The notes under the pieces: model-generated
What the model was told of the DNA's origin: nothing
Database searches by the model: none
Seen by the model: the letters and a program-made list of their open reading frames with translations, nothing else
DNA from: Streptomyces chattanoogensis
GTDB lineage: Bacteria > Actinomycetota > Actinomycetes > Streptomycetales > Streptomycetaceae
Length of the DNA stretch: 64,000 bases
Reading direction: 5' to 3'
Assembly (NCBI RefSeq): GCF_001294335.1
Contig: NZ_LGKG01000142.1
Location: 1 to 64,000 of the forward strand
Part shown: one piece after another, positions 39,906 to 49,692 of the stretch
How the letters are laid out: every line of letters starts with the position of its first letter
How positions within the stretch are numbered: the first letter of the stretch is position 1
Position numbers and translations under genes: made by a program

Positions 39906-41552
39906 TCAGCGGGTGGACGCGGCGGGGGCGGGCTCGCTGTCGCGGCCGGGGCCGGTGGCGTGCTCGCCCGCGGCGGCCGCCTCGCCCTCGGCGCGCTCGG
40001 TGGATTCCGCGGCCCGGCGCGGCAGGCGCAGCGCGATGCCCGCACCGGTCAGCAGCAGTACGGCGCTGGCGATGAGGGTGACATGCAGCCCGTGGATGAA
40101 GGAGTCCCGGGCGGCCACGCGCAGCGCGTTCTTCGCGGAGTCACCGAGGTCGGCGGCCACCTTGTACGCCTCGCCGAGCGAATGCGACGCCGCGGCGGAG
40201 GCGCGGCCGGGCACACCCTGCACATGTGCGAGGCCCGGCGCGTAGGCGGCGTTCATGACGCTGCCGAGCAGGGCGACGCCGATGCCCGCACCGAGCTGGT
40301 AGGAGGTCTCGCCGAGGGCGGCGGCGCCCCCGGCCTGTTCGGCAGGCGCCTCGCTGAGCATGGACTCGTAGGCGCCGAACAGCGTGGACTGGAAGCCGAA
40401 GCCGAGCAGGACGAAGCCCAGGGCCAGCAGCCAGACGCGGTCCTCCTTGCTCATCATCAGCAGGCACAGCACCGCGACCGCGGTCAGGGTGAAGCCGAGG
40501 GAGACCATCGCGCGCGGGCCGAGGGCCTGCAGCATCTTCGAGCCGGTCAGGCCCGCGGCCATGGCGGAGAACACCAGCGGCAGCATCCGCACGCCGGTCT
40601 CCAGGGGGCTCAGCCCGAGGACGAGCTGCATGTACTGGACGGCGATCAGCTGCAGGCCCACCAGGGCGAGCATGGCCAGCACGATGCAGCCGACGGAGGT
40701 GCCGAAGGCGGGCCGGGCGAACAGCCGCATATCGATCAGCGGGTGCTTGCGGCGGTACTGCCGGCGTACGAAGAGGATCAGCAGCAGCGTGCCGGCGACG
40801 ATCGGCCCGAGTGTGCCGGCGCTCAGCACGGCCGTGCCGCCGCCGATGCGCTTGACGCCGAGGACGATGCCCAGCACCCCGAGCGCCGCGACGACCGCGC
40901 CGACCACGTCCCAGGGACCGTTGCGCTCGCCCCGCGACTCCGGCAGCAGCCAGCGTCCTATCAGGAGCATCGCGGTCATCATCGGGATGTTGATGAGGAA
41001 GACCGAACCCCACCAGAAGTTCTCGACGAGGAAGCCGCCGAGGACCGGCCCGATGGCGGCGCCGACCGCGGCCACCGCGCTCCAGACGCCGATCGCCACC
41101 GCGCGCTCGCGCCGGTCGGGGAAGACCTGGCGCAGGATCGACAGCGTCGCGGGCATGATCATCGCGCCGCCGATACCGAGCAGCGCACGCGCCGCCATCA
41201 GGATCGGCGGATCGGTCGCCAGCGCGGCGGCGGCCGAGGCCACTCCGAAGAGCCCGTAGCCGAGGAGGAGGATGCGGCGGCGGCCGACGCGGTCGCCGAG
41301 TGTGCCGAAGAGGATCAGCAACGAGGCCGCTATCAGCGGATAGACGTCGACGATCCACAGGAGCTCCACCGGGCCGGGCCGCAGGTCCTCGGTGACGGAG
41401 GGCACCGCCACGTAGAGGATCGTGGTGTCCAGCGCGACGAAGAGCAGGCTGACGCAGAGGACGATCAGCACGGTCCAGCGGTTGGCGCCGCCGCGGGCAA
41501 GCCGGGTCACACCAGTCGTCCGTCCACTGCCGGACGTGGTCGTCCCGGACAT
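39906..41552 (-). CDS. MFS drug efflux transporter, 14-helix EmrB/QacA type
   Basis: This 548-residue membrane protein has 14 predicted helices. The motif-C-like segment near helix 5 and LDTTILYVAVPSVTEDL in helix 1 are typical of the DHA2 drug:H+ antiporters, as is the GTLGDRVGRRRILLLG loop between helices 2 and 3. It probably exports hydrophobic drugs or endogenous metabolites. No TetR regulator is adjacent in this window. The C-terminal tail after the last helix is acidic and Ala-rich. Confidence 0.9.
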   Translation of the reverse strand: MSGTTTSGSGRTTGVTRLARGGANRWTVLIVLCVSLLFVALDTTILYVAVPSVTEDLRPGPVELLWIVDVYPLIAASLLILFGTLGDRVGRRRILLLGYGLFGVASAAAALATDPPILMAARALLGIGGAMIMPATLSILRQVFPDRRERAVAIGVWSAVAAVGAAIGPVLGGFLVENFWWGSVFLINIPMMTAMLLIGRWLLPESRGERNGPWDVVGAVVAALGVLGIVLGVKRIGGGTAVLSAGTLGPIVAGTLLLILFVRRQYRRKHPLIDMRLFARPAFGTSVGCIVLAMLALVGLQLIAVQYMQLVLGLSPLETGVRMLPLVFSAMAAGLTGSKMLQALGPRAMVSLGFTLTAVAVLCLLMMSKEDRVWLLALGFVLLGFGFQSTLFGAYESMLSEAPAEQAGGAAALGETSYQLGAGIGVALLGSVMNAAYAPGLAHVQGVPGRASAAASHSLGEAYKVAADLGDSAKNALRVAARDSFIHGLHVTLIASAVLLLTGAGIALRLPRRAAESTERAEGEAAAAGEHATGPGRDSEPAPAASTR

Positions 41553-41799
41553 GCAGTTCCTCCTGTCATGCGCACGCGCTCATGCTCTCGCGGCCGGGGA
41601 TCGGGGCGCGACAACACCCCGGAGGGAACCGGCGGCACGGGCGAGTTGAGACGTCAGACTACGCGAGTCACCCAGCGTGCCGCGTGGCCCACCTCACGGT
41701 GAGACGCTCGTCGCAGCGCCCGGCGTTCCCCCTGGTACGCCCCGTCCACCACGGACAGTCGTTCTTCGGCCACCCGGATCATCGTCGATAATCGTCCGG

Positions 41800-42978
41800 A
41801 TGAACGATCTTGCCCCCGCCGCAGTTCCCGGCCGGAACCGCAGCGACGCCTTACCGGCCGCGCTGCGCCGTGCCGCACCCGCGCTGGCGGCGTATGCGGC
41901 GATCCGGCTGCTGGGCGTGACGGTGCTCGCCCTGTGGTCGGCGGCCGACGGCAAGGACTGGCACACGCTGCTGACCGCCCGTTGGGACTCGCTCTGGTAC
42001 ACCCGGGTCGCCGAGCAGGGCTACGGCTACACCGTCCAGCTGGCCAACGGCGATGTGCACTCCAGTCTGGCGTTCTTTCCGCTGCTGCCCTGGCTCGAGC
42101 GCGGGCTGGCGGCCGTCTCGCCGCTGTCGCCCGCGGACGCCGGGATGGTGGTGGCATGGCTTGCGTCGCTGGCCGCGGCCTGGGCGCTGTATGCGACCGG
42201 TGAGCGGGTGCACGGCCCGCGGGCCGGGGTGGCACTGGCCGCGCTGTGGGCCGCGCTGCCGGTCGGGATCGTGCAGTCGATGGCGTACTCGGAGTCGCTG
42301 TTCACCGCGCTCGCGGCCTGGGGCGTCTACGCCGTCCTGACCGGGCGCTGGGTGGCGGCGGGTGCGCTGGCCTCGCTCGCCGGGCTGACCCGGCCGGTGG
42401 GCGTGGCGGTCGTGGCGGCCGTGTGGATCACCGCCGTGGTGACGATGTGGCGCGAACGGGACGGCGGAGCCGACGGGATACGCGCCACGCTCCGTGCACA
42501 CCGCGGCATACTGCCGGGCGTTCTGCTCGCCCCGCTCGGCTGGTGCGGCTTTTTCCTGTGGGTGGGCGCGCACGAGGGCAGTTTCACCGGATATCTGGAC
42601 GTCCAGGGCGGCTGGGGCAACGGTTTCGACGGCGGCCTCGCCTTCGCCCGCTTTCTGTGGCAGCTGCCGCCCGCCGCCGGGCTCGGCCTCGCGCTCGGCG
42701 TCGCGCTGGTGATCTGGCTCTACGTCCATGGGGTACGGCGGGGCCAGCCGTTGCCGCTCGCGGTCTACGGCGGTGTCGTCCTGCTGCTGGCGCTGACCGC
42801 CAGGGGCTACTTCGGCTCCAAGCCGCGGCTGATGATGCCCGCCTATCCGCTGCTGCTGCCGCTCGCGGCGGGCCTCGCGAGGTGGCGGCCGGTGCGGGCG
42901 TGGCTGGTCGTCGGGCTGGTCGCGGCCGGTTCGGCGGTCTACGGGGCGTTCTGGCTGAACGGGTCCGGGCCGCCGTGA
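41800..42978 (+). CDS. PIG-V-like mannosyltransferase family membrane protein
   Basis: This 392-residue polytopic protein has about ten helices. The first extracytoplasmic loop carries ARWDSLWYTRVAEQGY (about 60-75), matching the RWDSxWY signature of PIG-V/mannosyltransferase family proteins, GT-C enzymes that use polyprenyl-phosphate sugars outside the membrane. A later FGSKPRLMMPAYPLLLPLA segment is also family-typical. I chose the ATG at 41800 over the longer ORF upstream. A role in glycosylating cell-envelope lipids or proteins is inferred. It is monocistronic. Confidence 0.75.
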   Translation: MNDLAPAAVPGRNRSDALPAALRRAAPALAAYAAIRLLGVTVLALWSAADGKDWHTLLTARWDSLWYTRVAEQGYGYTVQLANGDVHSSLAFFPLLPWLERGLAAVSPLSPADAGMVVAWLASLAAAWALYATGERVHGPRAGVALAALWAALPVGIVQSMAYSESLFTALAAWGVYAVLTGRWVAAGALASLAGLTRPVGVAVVAAVWITAVVTMWRERDGGADGIRATLRAHRGILPGVLLAPLGWCGFFLWVGAHEGSFTGYLDVQGGWGNGFDGGLAFARFLWQLPPAAGLGLALGVALVIWLYVHGVRRGQPLPLAVYGGVVLLLALTARGYFGSKPRLMMPAYPLLLPLAAGLARWRPVRAWLVVGLVAAGSAVYGAFWLNGSGPP

Positions 42979-43332
42979 ACGCAGCGCGACGGACGACGGA
43001 CGGCGAACGAACGTCGGAGAGCGGCGAAGGAGAACGCACGGCGCCCGGCGGCATGATCATCGGCCTGACCGGAAGATCCCCCTCCGTGAACCCCCGCGAA
43101 GGAAAACATCCCGCGACGCCCGAGGAAATCGGGGATAAACTCCTCCGCAGAAAAGCAGATAAACACTCGCAGTGCCGACACGCGGACGTCCGCCGGGGAA
43201 TCGGAAACGCGCCGAATTCCCCGTCAAATCCCGGAGCCGCCGACCCGCTTGAGACGCATTCCACATCACATCGTCATTACAAAGCGCACAGTTTGACCAA
43301 GCACCTACATCACACGCGGTAACGTCGATTGA
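42979..43332 (+). other. promoter region of the PAP2 gene
   Basis: No gene is supported in this 354-nt stretch. From about 43070 to 43320 it is conspicuously AT-richer than its surroundings, with several AAA-containing runs. It probably holds the PAP2 promoter. Confidence 0.4.
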
Positions 43333-44370
43333 GTGCGTACCGATGACAAGCTCGACCAGATGGAGGAGCGCCCGACCGATCGCGTTCAACCGCCTCCGAT
43401 GACCCGGACCCGCCTGTGGCTGTTCGGCGGCACGCTGGCGGTGTACCTCGCGATCGTGATCGGAGTGCTGGTCACTTCATGGCTGGTCACCTTCGACTGG
43501 CAGGTCATGTTCTTCCGGCCTTACAAGCAATGGCCGGAAATCCATGCCTTCCTGGATTACTTCGTGGTGCTGGGCCAGCGCGGCCCGACCGCGGTGGCGG
43601 TGGCGGCCTGGCTGGGCTGGCGCTGCTGGCGCCAGCGCAACCTCCACCCGCTGCTGGTGCTGGGCGCCTCGCTGCTGCTGCTGAACATCACGGTGGGCGC
43701 CGCCAAGCTCGGCATGGGCCGCCTCGGGCCGCACTACGCGACGACGGTCGGCGCCAATGAGATGGCGCTGGGCGGCGATATATTCCCGTCGGGCCACACC
43801 GCGAACGCCGTGGTCACCTGGGGCGTCCTCGCCTATATCGCGACCACCCCGCTGCGCCGCCGCCTGCTGTCCGTGATCGCCGCGCTCGGCGCGCTCGGCG
43901 TCGGCATGACCACCGTCTACCTCGGTACGCACTGGGTCAGCGATGTGCTGCTCGGCTGGGCCGCGGGCCTGCTGGTGCTGCTCGCGATGCCCTGGCTGGA
44001 GCCCGGCATCACCTGGGTGGAGGACCGGCTCATGGGCATCATCCTGCGGCTCTGGCTGCGGCTGCGCCCCGATTCGCTGCGCGGCCCGCTGCCGGCCGGT
44101 GCGCTGGTCCCGGGGCTCTCCCCGCAGCGCGTCGCCCCCGAGGGCGAGGTGCTCGTCCGCGAGACCATCGGCGCCGCCACGGTCGGCCGCTCCGCCACCG
44201 GGCGCCCCCAGGACGGCTGGCCGCACCACCCGTCGCGCCCCTACACCATCCGCTCCGAGCGCTCCCCGGTCACGCCCGCGGGCAGCCGGCGGCCGCCGCA
44301 CGCGGACCGCGTCCCGCGCACCACGCCGCTGAGCCCCGCCTCCGGGCGCGGCCGCAACGGGACCGGCTGA
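43333..44370 (+). CDS. PAP2-family membrane phosphatase
   Basis: This 345-residue protein has six helices and the three PAP2 motifs: KLGMGRLGP, PSGHTANA, and GTHWVSDVLLGW with the catalytic His. Catalytic His residues of the second and third motifs are present. Such enzymes dephosphorylate lipid phosphates such as phosphatidate or undecaprenyl diphosphate on the outer face of the membrane. The C-terminal 90 residues form a basic Pro/Arg-rich cytoplasmic tail. The GTG at 43333 is used; an ATG nine codons later is an alternative. Confidence 0.85.
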   Translation: MRTDDKLDQMEERPTDRVQPPPMTRTRLWLFGGTLAVYLAIVIGVLVTSWLVTFDWQVMFFRPYKQWPEIHAFLDYFVVLGQRGPTAVAVAAWLGWRCWRQRNLHPLLVLGASLLLLNITVGAAKLGMGRLGPHYATTVGANEMALGGDIFPSGHTANAVVTWGVLAYIATTPLRRRLLSVIAALGALGVGMTTVYLGTHWVSDVLLGWAAGLLVLLAMPWLEPGITWVEDRLMGIILRLWLRLRPDSLRGPLPAGALVPGLSPQRVAPEGEVLVRETIGAATVGRSATGRPQDGWPHHPSRPYTIRSERSPVTPAGSRRPPHADRVPRTTPLSPASGRGRNGTG

Positions 44371-44414
44371 CCGTCCCACAGGCCGCGGGGCCGGTACGCA
44401 CACCCGCTGCCTCG

Positions 44415-44462
44415 CGCCGAAGGCCCCGGCCGCTCCTCGAGGAGCGGCCGGGGCCTTCGGCG
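44415..44462. terminator. 48-nt perfect palindrome, bidirectional terminator
   Basis: The sequence from 44415 to 44462 is its own reverse complement, centred on CTCGAG at 44436-44441. It lies between the convergent PAP2 and I78-type genes and is a textbook bidirectional terminator, though without a loop. Confidence 0.85.
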
Positions 44463-44476
44463 TGTGTGCCGGTCCG

Positions 44477-44692
44477 TCAGCCCTGCCAGCTGCGGTGCAC
44501 CAGGCCGTCCTTCACCTCGAAATTGAGCCGGCCGACGAGGTATTCCATGGTGATGATCGTGCCCGGCGCCAGCGACCGGACAGTGGCCCAGCCGCGCTCA
44601 CGGGCGCGTTCCTCGGCGTCCTGTCGAGCGAGGCCCACATAGGCCTCGATGTCGTCCTGGGGTTCGTTCGGGAGATCCGGTACGGGTGCCAT
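44477..44692 (-). CDS. peptidase inhibitor I78 family-like small protein
   Basis: This 71-residue protein has a C-terminal VRSLAPGTIITMEYLVGRLNFEVKDGLVHRSWQG. That matches the I78 inhibitor pattern (a Pro/Gly-containing turn, then DxRxDRLNV-like: here MEYLVGRLNFEV). In this family the loop blocks serine proteases; the streptomycete forms lack a signal peptide and may do something else. The ATG at 44692 is chosen over a longer ORF through non-coding sequence. Monocistronic. Confidence 0.7.
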   Translation of the reverse strand: MAPVPDLPNEPQDDIEAYVGLARQDAEERARERGWATVRSLAPGTIITMEYLVGRLNFEVKDGLVHRSWQG

Positions 44693-45103
44693 GACAGCCA
44701 CCGTAGGCGCCCGCACCGATGTGCGGAAGGCCCGTCCTCCGCAGGCTCCGGTGACCGCCCGGTCCTTCATTGGTCACACTTGTGTCACAGCCGGGACTGC
44801 GCCGTTTGCGGTAACTTTCCTCACTCGTACGTGCCGTGTGCTGCGGCAACCGGGTGGAAAACAAAGCGGCCGGAATTCCGCCTTGATCACCGGTGAATCG
44901 AGGCGGCCGCACAACGCCGGGGATCACACCGGCGCCCGGAAATTCGACCGGTGCCGCAGCGGGATTCCCCATACCGGGGCCATTTCCCGGACACCGGGAA
45001 ATCGACCGACGGGACACATTCCGCACACAATTCCCGCACATCGCCCCGGGCGTCGGCCACCGGGAGCCGGACGCCCGAAGGCGCCCGGCTCCCGGGCCGT
45101 ACG
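44693..45103. other. intergenic region rich in CCGG/GGAAAT repeats
   Basis: No gene is supported. The segment has repeated short elements (GGAAATTCGACCGG near 44938, GGGAAATCGACCGA near 44997, several CACCGG). A terminator at 45060-45095 serves the downstream minus-strand gene pair. Confidence 0.45.
45060..45095 (-). terminator. hairpin terminator after the glycosyltransferase pair
   Basis: CCGGGAGCCGG / CCGGCTCCCGG arms enclose a nested CGCC-CGAA-GGCG stem, 9 nt past the stop at 45104. Confidence 0.8.
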
Positions 45104-46099
45104 TCACTCCCCGGGCTCCTCCGGCCCGGCGACCCGTACCGCAAGGTCGTTGTCGAGGGTGTAGTACGGGCCGACCCTGACCTGTGCGGCGGCGGCCCGC
45201 ACCGGGAGCGCGGGATAACTGAAGACCTGCTTCTTGTCCGCCACGTCGTCCAGGAGCCGGGCTATCCGCACCGGACGGGCGTCCGCGGCGGGGCGCAGCC
45301 ACAGGTCCCACGGCTCGCTGCCGCGCCGCCAGCTGCCGGCCAGCTCCTCGTAGGGCAGCGTGAAGCGGAAGTGCTGGCCCTCGACGGTCAGCGGGACGGT
45401 GACACGGTCCCGTCCGGCGTCCGTGGACGGCGGCTTGCGGCGCGCGCGGGCCTCGGCCTCGGCACCGGCCGCCGGAGACGCGCCGTAGAGGCGGCCGGAG
45501 ACCGTCATGCCGTCGGGCGTCACCACGATGTCGCCGGCCTCGGCGTGCGGGCCGCGCAGCCAGCTGCGCAGCGCGAGATTGCCGTACTTGGTGGCGTAGG
45601 GGATGCGCACGCCGAGCCGGCCGATGCCCGCCAGGGGGCGGCGGTCCACCAGGGAGCGCAGGTCGTTGACGCCGGGCCGCAGGCGCTGCGGGTTCCGGCC
45701 GTCGCCCAGGTCCGCGTAGGCGTTCCAGCGGCCCTCGGCGAGCGCGACGGTGCTGGGCAGGACGGCGCGCAGCCGCCCGGAGCCGTTCGGCCCCAGCGGC
45801 AGCCGGATCTCGTCGTCCGCGCCGTCGCCGCCGCGCAGCCGCAGCACCAGGGCGGCGTTCCAGGAGGCGGGGGTGTCCTCGGGGGCGCTCAGGTCGAAGG
45901 TGAGGCCGCCCGCGGAGTCGGCGATGCAGTCGGCCCGCAGCTCCACAGGGTCCGGCCGCCGGGCAGGGTCCGGGCCGGCTGCCGGAGCCTGGGGTTCCTG
46001 ATCGATGGCCGGATGCTCCTTCGTCGTGGGCGTCGTGGGCGTCGTGGACTCGGCGGGCGTCGCGGGCGGGGTCGCGGGCAGCTGTGTCGAGGCGGTCAT
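45104..46099 (-). CDS. conserved hypothetical protein coupled to a glycosyltransferase
   Basis: This 331-residue protein has a Thr/Pro/Ala-rich N-terminal 50 residues and then regularly spaced hydrophobic strands (ALVLRLRGGDG, EIRLPLGPNGSGRLRAVLPSTVALAEGRWNAYADLGDG, GVRIPYATKYGNLALRSWLRG), suggesting beta-sandwich domains. Streptomyces homologues are often labelled transferase without proof. Its ATG overlaps the upstream glycosyltransferase stop by 4 nt, so it acts with that enzyme, perhaps in envelope glycan or teichoic-type polymer synthesis. I do not recognise a catalytic motif. Confidence 0.65.
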   Translation of the reverse strand: MTASTQLPATPPATPAESTTPTTPTTKEHPAIDQEPQAPAAGPDPARRPDPVELRADCIADSAGGLTFDLSAPEDTPASWNAALVLRLRGGDGADDEIRLPLGPNGSGRLRAVLPSTVALAEGRWNAYADLGDGRNPQRLRPGVNDLRSLVDRRPLAGIGRLGVRIPYATKYGNLALRSWLRGPHAEAGDIVVTPDGMTVSGRLYGASPAAGAEAEARARRKPPSTDAGRDRVTVPLTVEGQHFRFTLPYEELAGSWRRGSEPWDLWLRPAADARPVRIARLLDDVADKKQVFSYPALPVRAAAAQVRVGPYYTLDNDLAVRVAGPEEPGE

Positions 46100-47352
46100 G
46101 CCGTCCGTACCCCTCTCACCGCGGACTGTGCCGCGTCCTTGGTGGCGTATGCGCCGCTGAGCAGCGCCCCCCGGGTGCGGTGCCAGGTGCCGCGCAGGCG
46201 GTGGCCCCGGCGGCGCGCGAGCAGCTCGTCGAAAAGCGATTCATAGCGTCCGGCGACCATGGCGGGGTCGAAGCGGACGGACGCAGCGAGCGCGGCGCGG
46301 CCCATCCGCTTGCGGGCTTCGTCGTCGTTGATCAGGTCCAGCAGCGCGGCGGCCAGCGCCGCGGGCTTGCCGACCGGCACCAGCCTGCCGTCCACCCCGT
46401 CCTCGATGATCTCGCCGGGGCCGTGCGGGCAGTCGGTGGCGACCACCGGGAGGCCGCAGCGCATGGCCTCCACGATCGTCATCCCGAAGGATTCGAGGCT
46501 GGAGGAGACCGCGGCGATGGAGCCCTTGGCCCACTCGGGCTCCAGGGGGTTGGCCGGGCCCATCAGGAAGACGTGGTTGTACAGGCCGAGTTCGTCTATC
46601 AGGGCGCGCAGCCCGGCCTTCTCGGCGCCGCCGCCGTAGATCCGCAGCCGCCAGTCGGGGCGCTGCTCGGCGACCTGGGCGAAGGCGCGGATGAGGACGT
46701 CGTAGCGCTTGACCCGGGCCAGCCGGCCGGCCGCGACGACCCACTTGCCGCTGCCGTCGGCGGGCAGCAGGCCGGGGGCGGGCACGCTGTTGGGCACCGC
46801 CTCGACGCGGACGCCGGGCAGCCGCAGGGTGCGGTAGGCGCGGGCGTCGGCCTCGGTGACGGTGGTGACCGCGTCCAGGCGCGGATAGGCGCCGCGCAGC
46901 GCCAGCTTGAGCTCCCTGGGGTGGGTGTCCAGGGTCAGATGCTCCTGGCCGATGCGCACCGGGCCGCGGCGGGCCTGCTTGGCGATGTGGACGTTGAGTC
47001 CGGGCCGGGTGCCGACCACCACATCCGCCTCGATACGGCGCAGATGCTGGGCGATACGGCGGTCGGTGAGCTCGCTGTACTGGGCGAAGCGGTTCTCGGC
47101 GGCGGGGAAGACCTTGGCGGGACGCCGGTGCGCGGGGTCGTCGCCCTCGTAGCCGGGGCCGTCCTCCCGCATGTCGACGAGATGCCGCAGCGCGACACCG
47201 GGGCCCAGGTCGAAGACGGGGGTGTCGCGGTGGCGCAGTACGGAGACGATCTCGACGTCGTGCCGCTCGGCGAGCGTGCGGGCCAGGTTGAACGTCGTCC
47301 GGATCGTCCCCCCGATCCCGTACGCGTTGTGAATCAGGAATGAGATGTGCAT
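46096..47352 (-). CDS. family 4 glycosyltransferase
   Basis: This 418-residue GT-B enzyme has an N-terminal FLIHNAYGIGGTIRTTFNLARTLAE, and the C-terminal nucleotide-sugar domain has VAAGRLARVKRYDVLIRAFAQV and SSSLESFGMTIVEAMRCGLPVVATDCPHGPGEII. The E-x7-E motif is within the latter (ESFGMTIVEAM). It transfers a sugar, donor unknown, to a cell-envelope acceptor. First gene of a two-gene operon with the gene at 45104. It has the highly conserved N-terminus expected for the ATG chosen. Confidence 0.88.
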   Translation of the reverse strand: MHISFLIHNAYGIGGTIRTTFNLARTLAERHDVEIVSVLRHRDTPVFDLGPGVALRHLVDMREDGPGYEGDDPAHRRPAKVFPAAENRFAQYSELTDRRIAQHLRRIEADVVVGTRPGLNVHIAKQARRGPVRIGQEHLTLDTHPRELKLALRGAYPRLDAVTTVTEADARAYRTLRLPGVRVEAVPNSVPAPGLLPADGSGKWVVAAGRLARVKRYDVLIRAFAQVAEQRPDWRLRIYGGGAEKAGLRALIDELGLYNHVFLMGPANPLEPEWAKGSIAAVSSSLESFGMTIVEAMRCGLPVVATDCPHGPGEIIEDGVDGRLVPVGKPAALAAALLDLINDDEARKRMGRAALAASVRFDPAMVAGRYESLFDELLARRRGHRLRGTWHRTRGALLSGAYATKDAAQSAVRGVRTA

Positions 47353-47500
47353 CCGTCGCCGCGTCCCCTGCTCTTCCCGGTCTTCCTGCGTCTTGCAGCG
47401 TCTTCCGTCCGACTGCCGAAGGGGGAGACGGCGGAACGGAGTTCCGGGTTGGGGGCAATCGCCAAGTTGTTCCGAAAAAGTTAGGGCATCGGTAGCAACG

Positions 47501-48106
<606 letters not shown>

Positions 48107-48386
48107 TCACGCTATGCACCCACCCGCCGCGGACCCGCGCGCCGCGCCCGCGGTGCCGAGCGGCTCCACCCCCTCCGGCGCAGGAAAAGCGGCCATTTGC
48201 ATCCATCTTTCGCACGGAAACCGATCGCTCACGACCGCTTTCAGGGCACTTTCCGCTGTTCTCCCGTGTGCGCCGTTTGGTTCGATTCTGTTCCCGTCCG
48301 CGCGTGACTCCGGCCGCAGGTCGCCCGTTGTCCTTGTACGAGCCGGGAGACCGCCCGGCAGCCGCTCAGAGATCGAGGAGCCACCC

Positions 48387-49199
48387 GTGCCGCGCATGCT
48401 CGACGTCAGTGACGACGTTCGCGCCGAGATCGGTGATGAAGAAGCCGACCGCCTGCTGGCCGGTGGCGACGCCCCCGGCAGCTACGACTGCACCTCGTGC
48501 CGCACCCCCGGCGACAGTGAGCAGGAGCGCACCAGCACCGTCCTGTTCGTGGGCGAGGAGACCGCGGTCCTCGCGTTCGCCCATGCGACCTGCATCCCCT
48601 CGCAGGTCGTCCCGGTATCGGAGGAGCAGCTCAAGGGAGCCGTGCGCTCCATCACCGGCGAGGACGCCACCCCGCAACCCCCCGTGGCGGAGCCCGCGCC
48701 GAGCGCCCCGGCCCGCGCCAACGACCGCCAGGCGACGCTGGGGATCACCTGCGGCCTGGTGCTGATCGAGGGCGAACTGCACCCGGCGCTGGTCGTCGAG
48801 CCCAACGGCCCGATCGTCCGCCCCGGCTCGACGAGCCAGCTGGACGAATTCCTCCAGCTGCTGGAGGAGCAGGGCTTCGCCAGGGTGACCGACATGAACC
48901 GGCTCCCCGTTCCCAACCCGGGCTGGTCCGCCCTGCTCGCCATGGGCAAGCTGCACGCCGTCCTGCAGCCGGCCCCCGCCGGCGGCAGCCCGTCCGCGTG
49001 GTGGCAGGCGCATCAGCCGCTGGCCGTCTCGGACGGCTGGCGCACGGCGGCCACCAGGGCGAAGACCGTGCTGATGTACGCCGCGCCCTCGGGCACCATC
49101 GGACACCAGCCGCGCGAGGACCTGATGCGCCAGGCCCTGGAGCAGGCCGCCGCCCAGGGCGTCCTGGTGGCCGCGGCAATGCCGCTGGCGGGTACCTGA
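48387..49199 (+). CDS. conserved actinobacterial hypothetical protein
   Basis: This 270-residue protein starts at a GTG with GAGGAG 7 nt upstream. Near the N-terminus it has Cys-Thr-Ser-Cys and later His-Ala-Thr-Cys, a possible zinc site. A Pro/Ala linker (about 98-112) separates this from a second domain that repeats a GLVLIEGELHPALVVEPNGPIVRP pattern and ends in a long Ala-rich region. No signal peptide or membrane segment is present. I do not recognise the family. It is divergent from the Rpf-like gene. Confidence 0.75.
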   Translation: MPRMLDVSDDVRAEIGDEEADRLLAGGDAPGSYDCTSCRTPGDSEQERTSTVLFVGEETAVLAFAHATCIPSQVVPVSEEQLKGAVRSITGEDATPQPPVAEPAPSAPARANDRQATLGITCGLVLIEGELHPALVVEPNGPIVRPGSTSQLDEFLQLLEEQGFARVTDMNRLPVPNPGWSALLAMGKLHAVLQPAPAGGSPSAWWQAHQPLAVSDGWRTAATRAKTVLMYAAPSGTIGHQPREDLMRQALEQAAAQGVLVAAAMPLAGT

Positions 49200-49320
49200 C
49201 CCCCGGCAGCGGCCACCGATCGCGGGAGCGACACCGCCTGATGGGGCGGTATTGCCCCCGCGATCAGCCATTTGAGGCCGAAAGCCGCATCCCGCGGGCA
49301 CCGGGGTCGTTGGCACCTAC

Positions 49321-49662
49321 GTGCACACATACGACCCCTCCTCGCGCGCCCCGTACCCCCATCCGATCCCCGGCATGCGCTCGTCGCACGAGCCCGGCGC
49401 GCCGCGCCCGGACCGCGCCTCGGGCACGCCGATCTATGACGCGCTGTACGCCGAGTACCGCCGCTCCTTCAAGGCACTGCCCGGCGACCGTACGGACGAG
49501 GCGGAGCTCCCGGAATCGCTGCGCGGCAACGGGAACTGGGGCCGTACCACGGCCTCGACGGGCCACTGGGAGGTCGTGGGGCGGCAGCCCTACCACCCGC
49601 GGGGCCATATCCCGGCGGCGCTGCCACCGGGACAGCGGGACGGCCGGCCGCAGAGCCACTGA
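49321..49662 (+). CDS. small conserved streptomycete protein
   Basis: This 113-residue Pro/Arg/Gly-rich protein, probably starting at GTG, contains DRASGTPIYDALYAEYRRSFKALPGDRTDEAEL, the only ordered-looking segment, and a Pro/Gly/His-rich C-terminus. I have seen similar small proteins in many Streptomyces genomes without function. It is convergent with der and ends 30 nt before its stop. The weak ribosome site makes the start uncertain. Confidence 0.65.
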   Translation: MHTYDPSSRAPYPHPIPGMRSSHEPGAPRPDRASGTPIYDALYAEYRRSFKALPGDRTDEAELPESLRGNGNWGRTTASTGHWEVVGRQPYHPRGHIPAALPPGQRDGRPQSH

Positions 49663-49692
49663 GCCCCGCCGCCGGCCGGCGCCCTCGCCGTC

